Of a stretch of 32,513 nucleotides of DNA, positions 25,409 through 32,176 are shown in pieces. Position 1 is the first letter of the stretch; every line of letters starts with the position of its first letter. The notes beneath the pieces are model-generated. The model searched no databases and was not told the DNA's origin. It saw nothing but the letters and a program-made list of their open reading frames with translations. A program made the position numbers and the translations under genes. The stretch comes from Omnitrophica bacterium RIFCSPHIGHO2_02_FULL_51_18 (GTDB taxonomy: Bacteria; Omnitrophota; Gorgyraeia; 2-02-FULL-51-18): the NCBI GenBank assembly GCA_001804125.1, contig MHFI01000001.1, positions 10,884-43,396 of the forward strand. Direction: 5' to 3'.

Positions 25409-27019
25409 ATGGCGCATGGCATTCAGCGTTTGTTTTTATCGGAAGAGTCGGAAAACGGGGGGCATTCCCAGTCGTCGATTGACTATGATCAGACGTTCAA
25501 ACGGATCGGCGAGGGAAACGTAGTCAAGGGATTCATCATTTCCATAACCCAGAAGGAAGTGGTGGTGGACATCGGCTTTAAATCCGAGGGCGTTATTCCC
25601 GCGCACGAATTTGATTCCATTCAGTCTCTCAAAGTAGGCGATGAAATTGAGGTACTCCTAGAAGAGACCGAGGACCAGCAGGGCCGCATCGTGCTTTCGC
25701 GCAGAAAAGCCGAGAGAAGCCAGGGCTGGGACCGTGTCGTCGAACAGTATGGCGAGGGCGACACCGTGGAGGGAAAGGTGACCCGCAAAGTAAAGGGCGG
25801 CCTCATGCTTGATATCGGCGTCGAGGCGTTTTTGCCGGCGTCGCTCGCGTTTTTGAAGGGTTTCGGCAGTCTCAATTCACTGGTCGGCCAGACGATTCAG
25901 GTCAAGGTCGTGAAGATCAATCCCGCAAGAAAAAATATCATCGTTTCGCGCAAGGATCTTTTGGAAAAGGAAAAGCAGGTTTCCAAAGCCAAGATGATCG
26001 AGGAGCTTGAGGCCGGCTCGATTCGCAAAGGCACCGTGAAAAACATCACGGACTTCGGCGCGTTTGTGAACCTCGGCGGCATCGACGGCCTGCTTCATAT
26101 CACCGATATGAGCTGGGGCCGCATCAGCCATCCTTCAGAACTTGTAAAAGTCGGCGACAGGATCGACGTGAAGATTCTTTCGTTTGATAAGGAGAACATG
26201 AAAGTTTCCCTCGGCCTTAAGCAAAAAGAAGCCAATCCGTGGGTGGATTCCGACCAGAAGTATCCGGTGGGCTCCCGGGTGAAGGGCCGCGTGGTGAACG
26301 TGGTGCCTTACGGGATCTTCGTCGAGTTGTCCAAGGGCATCGAAGGTCTCGTGCACGTGTCCGAGATCTCATGGTCCAAGCGAATCACAAATCCCGCCGA
26401 GATTTTTAAAGTCGGCGATGAGGTGGACGTGATCGTGCTGAATGTCGACAAGGAGCATGAAAAGATATCGCTCGGCATGAAAGAGGCTTCCTCCAATCCC
26501 TGGATCGGCGTGGAAGAGCGTCATCCTGTCGGCAAGAAAATAAAGGGAATCGTGCGCAATCTCACCGAGTTCGGCGCGTTTGTCGAGCTGGAGGAGGGCG
26601 TCGATGGCCTGATTCATGTTTCCGATATGTCTTGGACCAGAAAAGTCAATCATCCGAAGGACATCCTTAAAAAGGGCCAGGAAGTGGAAGCGGTGGTGCT
26701 GATGGTGGACCAGATTAACCGCAAGCTTTCACTGGGCCTGAAGCAGCTCATCACGGACCCCTGGGAAGAAATTGCTTCAAAGCTTTCCGTCGGGTCTCTC
26801 GTGATGGGCACGGTGATGAAGGTGGCCAGCTTCGGCGTTTTTGTGGAAATTGAAAAGGACGTCGAAGGTCTTGTCCATATTTCCGAAACAGATCTTCAGT
26901 CCGCACAGGCAATTGAAACGACGTACCCTGTCGGGACCAAAGTGCAGGCGCGCGTCGTCAAAATAGATCCGCAAAACCGCAAGATTGCCCTAAGCACCAA
27001 AGGGGTTTCACAAGCTTAA
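25409..27019 (+). CDS. rpsA: 30S ribosomal protein S1
   Basis: RNA-binding protein that helps load mRNA on the 30S subunit. It has 536 residues and six S1 (OB-fold) domains, near 36-105, 120-185, 205-275, 292-360, 378-446 and 462-532. Domains 3-6 have the strong pattern GxVxxxxxxGxFVxLxxxxxGLxHxSxxSW, while domains 1 and 2 are divergent, as is usual for ribosome-binding repeats. AAGGAGG lies about 14 bases before ATG 25409, a long spacing. S1 is the factor that normally unfolds structured ribosome-binding sites, relevant to the hairpin-covered starts in this window. Confidence 0.96.
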   Translation: MAHGIQRLFLSEESENGGHSQSSIDYDQTFKRIGEGNVVKGFIISITQKEVVVDIGFKSEGVIPAHEFDSIQSLKVGDEIEVLLEETEDQQGRIVLSRRKAERSQGWDRVVEQYGEGDTVEGKVTRKVKGGLMLDIGVEAFLPASLAFLKGFGSLNSLVGQTIQVKVVKINPARKNIIVSRKDLLEKEKQVSKAKMIEELEAGSIRKGTVKNITDFGAFVNLGGIDGLLHITDMSWGRISHPSELVKVGDRIDVKILSFDKENMKVSLGLKQKEANPWVDSDQKYPVGSRVKGRVVNVVPYGIFVELSKGIEGLVHVSEISWSKRITNPAEIFKVGDEVDVIVLNVDKEHEKISLGMKEASSNPWIGVEERHPVGKKIKGIVRNLTEFGAFVELEEGVDGLIHVSDMSWTRKVNHPKDILKKGQEVEAVVLMVDQINRKLSLGLKQLITDPWEEIASKLSVGSLVMGTVMKVASFGVFVEIEKDVEGLVHISETDLQSAQAIETTYPVGTKVQARVVKIDPQNRKIALSTKGVSQA

Positions 27020-27020
27020 C

Positions 27021-28202
27021 GTGGACCCCGAAAAGGCACTCACCGAGCTTTCTCGAAACGCCATTGATGTCATTTCCAGAGGGGAGTTTGAAGGCCTCCT
27101 AAAAACTTCCGAAAAGGAAAAAAGGCCGCTCAGAATCAAAGCGGGTTTTGATCCGAGTGCGCCGGATATCCATCTCGGACACACTGTCCTCTTAAGAAAG
27201 CTCCGTGAATTTCAGGATCTCGGCCATAAGGTCGTTTTTATTATCGGCGATTACACGGCGATGATAGGCGATCCGACAGGGAAGACCCAGACGCGGCCCG
27301 CGCTCTCCCAAGCCGAAGTCGAAAAAAACGCAAACACTTATCAAGAACAGGCTTTTAAGATCCTGGACAAAAATGCCGGGAAAATAGAGATCGTTAAGAA
27401 CAGCGATTGGTTAGGTAAGCTCAGCTTAAAGGATTTTCTTGAAAATGTGGCCACGCGTTTCACGATCGCGAGGATCCTGGAGAGGGACGATTTTGAAAAA
27501 AGAATGGCCGAGAACCAACCCTTAAGCTACCGCGAATTCACTTATCCGCTTTTACAAGCGTATGACTCGGTGATGGTGAAAGCGGATGTTGAGATTGGCG
27601 GCAATGACCAGAAATTCAATCTGTTGGCGGGCCGTGACCTCCAAAAAGCTTTTGGCCAAAAGGCACAGGTTGTTCTTACTTTCCCTCTATTAGTGGGCCT
27701 TGACGGCACCCAGAAGATGTCCAAATCCCTCGGCAACTCTATCGCTGTAAATGACTCCGCCAAAGACATGTTTGGCAAAGTGATGTCTATTCCCGATACG
27801 CTGATGCCGATGTATTACGAACTGCTCACTAACGAGAAGCTTGATAAAAATTCGCATCCTCGTGATGCAAAAGTGAAGCTTGCGTCCTCCATCGTCTCCT
27901 TTTACTATGGCGAAGGCGAAGCCAAAAAGCAGGTCGACGAATTTGAGCGCGTTTTCAGCCAGAAGCAAGATCCTCTTGAGCCCGAAACGGTTTTTGTGCC
28001 CGTAGAAATTGACTCAGCAGGTTTATTGAAGCACGTAGGTGCGGCAAAATCTTCCAGTGAGGCCTATCGCTTGATTCAACAAGGAGCTGTTACTCTTGGA
28101 GATAAAAAAATAACAGATCCCAAACTTAATCTAATAATCGAGAACGGCAGTTTATTAAAAGCTGGAAAAAAATTCTTCAGAAAGCTGATTATTAAAAAAT
28201 AG
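27021..28202 (+). CDS. tyrS: Tyrosyl-tRNA synthetase
   Basis: Class I synthetase charging tRNA-Tyr. It has 393 residues. The HIGH-type motif is HLGH (51-54) in FDPSAPDIHLGHTVLLRKL, and KMSKS is at 232-236. A C-terminal S4 RNA-binding domain (about 330-393) contains SSSEAYRLIQQGAVTLGDKKI. The HLGH form and the length suggest the TyrZ-like group. GTG 27021 follows the rpsA stop by one base. It ends the long + strand block. The 144 bases after it show no convincing terminator. Confidence 0.96.
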   Translation: MDPEKALTELSRNAIDVISRGEFEGLLKTSEKEKRPLRIKAGFDPSAPDIHLGHTVLLRKLREFQDLGHKVVFIIGDYTAMIGDPTGKTQTRPALSQAEVEKNANTYQEQAFKILDKNAGKIEIVKNSDWLGKLSLKDFLENVATRFTIARILERDDFEKRMAENQPLSYREFTYPLLQAYDSVMVKADVEIGGNDQKFNLLAGRDLQKAFGQKAQVVLTFPLLVGLDGTQKMSKSLGNSIAVNDSAKDMFGKVMSIPDTLMPMYYELLTNEKLDKNSHPRDAKVKLASSIVSFYYGEGEAKKQVDEFERVFSQKQDPLEPETVFVPVEIDSAGLLKHVGAAKSSSEAYRLIQQGAVTLGDKKITDPKLNLIIENGSLLKAGKKFFRKLIIKK

Positions 28203-28346
28203 AATGCCGTTCAACGCCACAAAGCGGCGCTCCAGCCCGCTCTTCAAAGTCGGCAAGAAAATATTTATTAAACTCGTCTAAAACGTCGAACGCCTACCTT
28301 TTGCAAGTATTAAACCCAGCGAAACCGAGAGTAAGAGCAAATACAG

Positions 28347-29909
28347 TTACCGTGCAGTATTGCTCAAAACTTTTTCTGGAGCAGCGGTCACTGGGAGAGT
28401 GGCGTTGTCAGAGTCAACGCTTCTTTTTTCAATTTCCCTGATAAGGCCGTTGAAAATATAATGATGAAATGGTGCCATCAGGTACCAATAGAGAACACCA
28501 AACACGGATTTGGTATCGAAATAAGCAGTCAACGTCAGCCGGGTTTTAAGACCTTTCTCGATCAGAAATTCGAGCCATGCCTTTCCGGGCAGTTTCATTT
28601 CGGTTCTCAGAAGGATCCGGGCGTTCACATCAAGGTTTTCCACTCTCCAGAAGTCGATCACGTCATTCACCTCCAAGCGAGATGGGTCCCTTCGGCCGCG
28701 TCTATCTCCAGCCCCGAGCAGGAGTTTGTCAAGAAGCCCTCTGAGGCGCCACAACCAGTTGCCAAAGAACCATCCCTGCCGGCCTCCGATCTTGGAAATG
28801 CAGGCATAAAGCGTTTCGGCGCTTTTGTCGGTTGTCAGGGAGTAGCGCGCCCGATAGCGGGGACCATTCTTTAGTTCCGAAAGCTTCATGGCAAGGTCGT
28901 GGGCCGGCGGGTATGAATCTGTCCAATGCGAATGGACCCAGTCCTGCTCATCGGGCGTCATGGCTTCCAACAGCTGTTCCTTGTAGGAAAGCGGTGTAAA
29001 AGGGATCATTTGCCTGAGGCCGCTTTCATTGCACACCGCGTCATTCTGCAGGCTCTCAAAAAGACACCGGATGACCGTATACGGAGTGGGGGTCACCAGC
29101 GCGGCGATGTAAGAATAGAGTGAAACAGCGTTGAACGGCAAGGGCGCGAAGAATATTTTTCGCTTCAATATTTTTGCATACTCCTTAAGCATCGTCTCGT
29201 AGGTGAGGACATCCGTCCCGCCAATATCAAAATACCCGTCAGTCGTCTCGGGAGCTTCTAGAACACCGACAAGGTATTTGATGACGTCTCGTAGCGCGAT
29301 GGGTTGACATTGGCTTTTGCGGGCCCATGGCGGAGGCAGCATGGCCGGCATTCGCTTCACCAAATGGTGGATGATCTCATAGGAAGACCCGCCTGAGCCG
29401 ATCACCACGGCGGCCCTTAAAGTCGTGACAGGTACTCTGCCCATCATGAGCCGTATGGAGGTATCGATACGGCTGCTCAAGTGGTGAGAAAGAGCGTCGC
29501 CAACTTCTCCCAATCCGCCTAAATAGATGATGCGTTTTGCGTGGTTGATTTCAGCGGCTTGCCTGAAGTTGTCAGCGGCTTCAATATCGGCTGACTCGAA
29601 AGCTTTTGGGCCGAGATTCAGCGAATGGATCAGGTAATAGGCGACGTCAATCCCGCGGAGCGCTGTTTCCATTTCGTAATAGTTGTGTACATCCGCCGTG
29701 ACAAGCTCGGTGTTTGGCCAGCGGCGCTTGTAGGCTTCGACGTTTCCGCGCACCATGAGACGCAGGGGATAGCCCCTTTTTTGGAGCTCAAAGACAAGGC
29801 GCCCACCTACGTACCCCGTGGCTCCGGCGATCAGGATTTTTGGGCGGGGCTGCAACGGTCGTGTCGGCAAGTCGCCGCAGTAGAGGTCTTGGGGCTTAAG
29901 GATCGTCAC
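28347..29909 (-). CDS. SDR-type NAD(P)-binding protein with C-terminal DUF2867 domain
   Basis: A 520-residue protein in two parts. The N-terminal half is an atypical short-chain dehydrogenase / NmrA-like fold with the glycine motif GATGYVGGRL (about 29-38), then LVTADVHN, YYLIHSL, AADNFRQAAEINHAKRIIYLGGLG and the LRAAVVIGSGGSSYE segment. The C-terminal part resembles the DUF2867 domain commonly fused to such proteins, with WFFGNWLWRLRGLLDKLLLG and the final FGVLYWYLMAPFHHYIFNGL, which may associate with membrane. The start GTG 29909 overlaps the STAS gene stop. The reaction is unknown; a redox-sensing or lipid/quinone-related role is only conjecture. Confidence 0.85.
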   Translation of the reverse strand: MTILKPQDLYCGDLPTRPLQPRPKILIAGATGYVGGRLVFELQKRGYPLRLMVRGNVEAYKRRWPNTELVTADVHNYYEMETALRGIDVAYYLIHSLNLGPKAFESADIEAADNFRQAAEINHAKRIIYLGGLGEVGDALSHHLSSRIDTSIRLMMGRVPVTTLRAAVVIGSGGSSYEIIHHLVKRMPAMLPPPWARKSQCQPIALRDVIKYLVGVLEAPETTDGYFDIGGTDVLTYETMLKEYAKILKRKIFFAPLPFNAVSLYSYIAALVTPTPYTVIRCLFESLQNDAVCNESGLRQMIPFTPLSYKEQLLEAMTPDEQDWVHSHWTDSYPPAHDLAMKLSELKNGPRYRARYSLTTDKSAETLYACISKIGGRQGWFFGNWLWRLRGLLDKLLLGAGDRRGRRDPSRLEVNDVIDFWRVENLDVNARILLRTEMKLPGKAWLEFLIEKGLKTRLTLTAYFDTKSVFGVLYWYLMAPFHHYIFNGLIREIEKRSVDSDNATLPVTAAPEKVLSNTAR

Positions 29910-30271
29910 GATGGAATGCTGCAGTGTTCCTGGAGGTAGTGATTGACATCGGATCTGGAGTCCAGCACCTCGAGAACGGATGTTAGGCGCATAATCTCAA
30001 GAACTTTTTTCACTTGCGGTTGGAGACCAAAAAGAAGAAAAGGACTTTTACGGTTTTTGAGTATCTTCATGCCGTCGATCAAAACCCTTATCCCGATACT
30101 GCTGACATAGTCAACGTCACCAAAGTTGAGGCTGACGCTTCGCGCCCCGGCTGCCTCAGCTTTCTTTATCTCGTTGTCAAGATTCCCGTAAGTATCGGAG
30201 TCGATCGAGCCCTTGAGCTCAAAAAGATAATTTTGATCGTGGTCTTTTTCAGATCGGATGTGTAGTGGCAT
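29906..30271 (-). CDS. STAS-domain protein, anti-sigma factor antagonist type
   Basis: A 121-residue single STAS domain. It begins MPLHIRSEKDHDQNYLFELKGSIDSDTY and has the phosphoacceptor loop LNFGDVDYVSSIGIRVLIDG, with Ser57/Ser58 at the position phosphorylated in SpoIIAA/RsbV proteins. ATG 30271 is preferred: GGAG lies upstream and a TATAAT sits about 22 bases before it. The frame remains open to 30319, but that would include the promoter. No kinase or sigma factor gene is adjacent. The 4-base overlap with the SDR/DUF2867 gene suggests they function together. Confidence 0.88.
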   Translation of the reverse strand: MPLHIRSEKDHDQNYLFELKGSIDSDTYGNLDNEIKKAEAAGARSVSLNFGDVDYVSSIGIRVLIDGMKILKNRKSPFLLFGLQPQVKKVLEIMRLTSVLEVLDSRSDVNHYLQEHCSIPS

Positions 30272-30298
30272 GGCAATGACTCCAAAGATGGAATATAC

Positions 30299-30333
30299 AT
30301 TATAGATTCCAAAAGACAAGTGACGAAAGTCAC
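30299..30333 (-). promoter_or_regulatory. Candidate promoter and palindrome of the STAS-SDR operon
   Basis: On the minus strand a perfect TATAAT (30299-30304) lies upstream of the STAS start. A palindrome GTGAC-GAAA-GTCAC (30320-30333) occupies the region where the -35 box would be; no clear TTGACA is seen. This suggests a promoter needing an activator or blocked by a repressor. It supports the STAS start at 30271. Confidence 0.5.
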
Positions 30334-30416
30334 GTTATCTAAGATTTTTAACGTTTAACATAATTTACAGGCGAGTTTTGGCGCGTTTATTTTCCGAAGT
30401 CCGGTGTAACAGTTTA

Positions 30417-30562
30417 GTCATTTCGAGCGAGCGTCCGCCAAACAGCGCGTCGGATCTGTCCACAAAGCGCTGTTTCGGACGGATCCGCCAGCTCTTTGTG
30501 GCGGAAGAAATCTCATCGAGTCGTGTGATGAGATCTCTCGTCGCTCCGCTCCTCGAGATGAC
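30417..30562. repeat. Nested palindromic intergenic element D1
   Basis: The 392 bases between STAS and the next gene (30320-30711) are mostly this element. Ends GTCATTTCGAG (30417-30427) and CTCGAGATGAC (30552-30562) are complementary with one mismatch. Nested inside are AAACAGCGC/GCGCTGTTT (30440-30475), TCCGCCA/TGGCGGA (30484-30504) and ATCTCATC/GATGAGAT. Further out, GTAACAGTTTAG (30406-30417) is inverted relative to CTAAACTATTAC, which occurs twice (30582 and 30622). No gene is supported here; the open frame across it is repeat-derived. Confidence 0.8.
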
Positions 30563-30659
30563 AGAGGAAGACTTGCGGCGACTAAACTATTACGACAGCC
30601 GTCAGAAGCGGGTGGTAAGGGCTAAACTATTACAGTCCGGTATGGGTATATAATATTGT

Positions 30660-30688
30660 TTGACATAATGTCTAACATTATGTAGACT
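30660..30688 (+). promoter_or_regulatory. Sigma-70 promoter with palindromic operator for the Phd-PIN module
   Basis: TTGACA (30660-30665) and TAGACT (30683-30688) are separated by 17 bases. The spacer is almost entirely an inverted repeat, ACATAATG (30663-30670) and CATTATGT (30676-30683), five bases apart. This fits autoregulation by the antitoxin. AGGAGG precedes the antitoxin ATG. Confidence 0.82.
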
Positions 30689-30711
30689 TTGTGGACTAGG
30701 AGGAGTTTAAG

Positions 30712-30942
30712 ATGACACAGGTGACGATACGACAGCTCACCCATGGGTTTGCCGGCTACCTGCGGGCTGTAAAACAAGGGGAGCGGATAGTCATTCTTGA
30801 ACGGCGCACGCCGGTGGCGGATCTGATTCCTCATAATGAGAATCTGGCCCAGCCTGGCTGGAAGCGGCCGATTTCCAAGATAAAGTTAAAAGGCATGAGC
30901 ATGTCTAAATTGGTGTCCAAGATGCGGGCTGAAGAAGCGTGA
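30712..30942 (+). CDS. Type II antitoxin, Phd/YefM family
   Basis: A 76-residue protein starting MTQVTIRQLTHGFAGYLRAVKQGERIVILERRTPVADLIP, the Phd/YefM N-terminal DNA-binding fold. The C-terminal tail (KRPISKIKLKGMSMSKLVSKMRAEEA) is the likely toxin-binding segment. A strong AGGAGG lies before ATG 30712. Its TGA overlaps the toxin GTG as GTGA. It should bind the palindrome in the promoter. VapB is a functional name often used when the partner is a PIN toxin, but the fold looks like Phd. Confidence 0.88.
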   Translation: MTQVTIRQLTHGFAGYLRAVKQGERIVILERRTPVADLIPHNENLAQPGWKRPISKIKLKGMSMSKLVSKMRAEEA

Positions 30943-31352
30943 GGTATTTTATCGACACGTCCTCCCTTTTCAAAAAATATATAGACGAGCATGGAAGTGA
31001 TGAGTTTGGAGAATTAGTTTCGAAGGCCTCGGAAATAGCAGTGTCCCCTATTGCATGGATTGAAATGAACGCGGCCATTGCGAAGGCCCTGCGCAGGAAG
31101 TTGTTGACCTCTGAAAACGCGCAGCGATTGCAAAGCGAAATGCGCAGGGATTTTAGCTTTTTCTCGGTATTGGCTTGGAATGAAAATCTGGAAAATAAAA
31201 CCGTTGAAATTATTTTTCAGCATGCCTTAAAAACAATGGATGCCATTCAGTTGGCATCCGGATTTCTCTCAGACTCGGGTATCTTTGTGACCTCGGACCG
31301 CCAGTTATATCGGGCAGCCAAGAAAACCCTGCGGCATGTCCGGTTTGTTTGA
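30939..31352 (+). CDS. PIN-domain ribonuclease toxin, VapC family
   Basis: A 137-residue PIN-domain protein. The acidic metal-binding residues are visible: Asp6 (RYFIDTSSLFKKY), Glu42 (AWIEMNAAIAKAL), Asp101 (TMDAIQLASG) and Asp120 (FVTSDRQLYRAAK). VapC toxins usually cut initiator tRNA or the sarcin-ricin loop; the target here is unknown. The start GTG overlaps the antitoxin stop, so it is translationally coupled. The module lies in a repeat-rich stretch directly upstream of an rRNA operon. Confidence 0.9.
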   Translation: MRYFIDTSSLFKKYIDEHGSDEFGELVSKASEIAVSPIAWIEMNAAIAKALRRKLLTSENAQRLQSEMRRDFSFFSVLAWNENLENKTVEIIFQHALKTMDAIQLASGFLSDSGIFVTSDRQLYRAAKKTLRHVRFV

Positions 31353-31508
31353 AAAATATAAACAGGCTTTCAATTTGCGCCCCCGCTTCGGCGGAGTTAG
31401 ACTGCCCCTAACGTGTCCCCAAAACACCTTTTGGGACGGGGTCCGGTATATATAGGGGGATATGGTCGCCAAAGGAAAAGGGAGTAAGCTTGGGAACACC
31501 TAGGGTCT
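31353..31508. other. Gene-free stretch with small hairpins after the PIN toxin
   Basis: CCGC-TTCG-GCGG (31383-31394 region) is a compact tetraloop hairpin. CCCAAAA-CACC-TTTTGGG (31419-31436 region) is a second one, extendable with a bulge to GTCCC/GGGAC. Neither has a clear T tract. GTCCGGTAT at 31441-31449 also occurs at 30635-30643, on the other side of the toxin-antitoxin module. I see no gene. Confidence 0.5.
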
Positions 31509-31669
31509 GGCGACGGGTGACGCCGGAGGAGCTCTATTTTCCTCAATAGAGTCTTTTTTCACAGATCAATGAATTGACTAATCTCATTGCGTGAGCCCAC
31601 GCTTTTATTCACTAAGCTTCTCAAGGAATTGAGGAAAATAGAGCTCCGCAGGCGGCAGGACCCGTCGCC
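31509..31669. repeat. 161-base inverted repeat with internal terminator-like hairpin
   Basis: GGCGACGGGT (31509-31518) matches ACCCGTCGCC (31660-31669). A 20-bp perfect stem follows inward, 31528-31547 (GGAGCTCTATT...) with 31628-31647 (...AATAGAGCTCC), leaving unpaired 9- and 12-base segments between the two stems. The 80-base centre is unrelated sequence. A 64-codon minus-strand frame (31559-31753) crosses the right arm, but nothing supports it as a gene. Confidence 0.8.
31532..31559 (+). terminator. Terminator-like hairpin nested in the left arm of the inverted repeat
   Basis: CTCTATT (31532-31538), loop TTCCTC, AATAGAG (31545-31551), then TC and six Ts (31554-31559). It uses the bases that could instead pair with the distant right arm, so the two structures exclude each other. 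It could terminate the toxin-antitoxin transcript. Confidence 0.6.
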
Positions 31670-31731
31670 CTTAAGCGGTTTTGTACGGTACACAACCGTG
31701 CTAAATTCACTCAAAATCGTTGAAATACCAT

Positions 31732-31761
31732 TTGACATTAATTCACCCCCCATGGCATAAT
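31732..31761 (+). promoter_or_regulatory. Candidate sigma-70 promoter 1 upstream of the 16S gene
   Basis: TTGACA (31732-31737), 18-base spacer, CATAAT (31756-31761). Transcription would start near 31768. It may drive the rRNA operon or a short RNA ending at the terminator at 31868-31893. Confidence 0.55.
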
Positions 31762-31827
31762 CTCACCACTTGAATTGGTCTTCTGACAGGGTGTGTTTTA
31801 CCCTTTATAGAGGTCTATTTGATCCGA

Positions 31828-31855
31828 TTGACATAATTTATAGATAACATAGATT
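31828..31855 (+). promoter_or_regulatory. Candidate sigma-70 promoter 2 upstream of the 16S gene
   Basis: TTGACA (31828-31833), 16-base AT-rich spacer, TAGATT (31850-31855). It would start transcription at or just before the terminator hairpin, so its product would either stop at once or begin within the hairpin. Confidence 0.4.
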
Positions 31856-31867
31856 CGCTGATGGTGT

Positions 31868-31893
31868 AAAGGCATCCATCGGATGCCTTTTTT
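31868..31893 (+). terminator. Intrinsic terminator upstream of the 16S gene
   Basis: AAAGGCATCC (31868-31877), ATC loop, GGATGCCTTT (31881-31890), continuing to six Ts (31888-31893). It is a strong canonical terminator located between the promoter-like sites and the 16S gene. Confidence 0.88.
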
Positions 31894-31944
31894 ATTGCCT
31901 ACTTCTTATAAAGAATATTGGGCAGCATCTTTGGATAAAAGTAC

Positions 31945-32011
31945 GTCATCCTGAGGCGCGAAGCGCCGAAGGATCTCAAAGTTCGGGATTCTTCGCTTCG
32001 CTCAGAATGAC
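31945..32011. repeat. Palindromic intergenic element D2
   Basis: GTCATCCTGAG (31945-31955) and CTCAGAATGAC (32001-32011) are complementary with one mismatch, and an inner GGCGC/GCGCC-type hairpin (31956-31969 region) is present. It has the same GTCAT...ATGAC ends as D1. Sequences like this are widespread in intergenic DNA of uncultured bacteria. Confidence 0.8.
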
Positions 32012-32036
32012 ACAATTTTTGCAAGACAAGTTTATC

Positions 32037-32050
32037 GCTCTTTCACAATT
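32037..32050 (+). promoter_or_regulatory. boxA-like rRNA antitermination site
   Basis: GCTCTTTCACAATT differs by one base from the E. coli rrn boxA core GCTCTTTAACAATT. It lies about 127 bases before the 16S 5' end, the expected place for NusB/S10/NusA-dependent antitermination. Confidence 0.7.
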
Positions 32051-32080
32051 GAATAGCTTATATTGAAAGTGCGGAAATTC

Positions 32081-32162
32081 TCGTTTAACTTTTTGAGCTA
32101 AACGAAGTTTCTATATTTGCCAGAAGCTCAAACATTTGCCCTTAAGTCTCCAGACTTAGGGG
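32081..32162 (+). other. Pre-16S leader hairpins
   Basis: TCGTTTA/TAAACGA (32081-32105) and CCCTTAAGTCT/AGACTTAGGGG (32139-32162, one mismatch, CC loop) form two hairpins between boxA and 16S. They probably take part in leader folding or RNase processing; the partner strand downstream of 16S is outside the window. Confidence 0.5.
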
Positions 32163-32176
32163 AGCCAATTTTCAAA

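Larger units (their letters stand above)
31768..31893 (+). ncRNA. Possible short RNA or rRNA leader transcript
   Basis: The segment lies between promoter 1 and an intrinsic terminator, about 126 bases. It contains AGGGT/ACCCT closing a seven-base loop (31788-31804) and ends in the terminator hairpin. I recognise no known RNA family. It is equally well read as the first part of the rRNA leader. Confidence 0.3.

Noticed and set aside
28203-28346. Terminator between the convergent tyrS and SDR genes
   Set aside because: Short GC-rich stems can be drawn, but none has a T tract on either strand.
30378-30653. 91-codon + strand frame before the Phd antitoxin
   Set aside because: It is made almost entirely of the D1 palindromic element and flanking repeats, with no ribosome-binding site or protein motif.
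31559-31753. 64-codon minus-strand frame across the long inverted repeat
   Set aside because: A GGGGGGTGA stretch precedes an internal ATG, so translation is conceivable, but the coding sequence crosses a repeat arm and no family is recognised.
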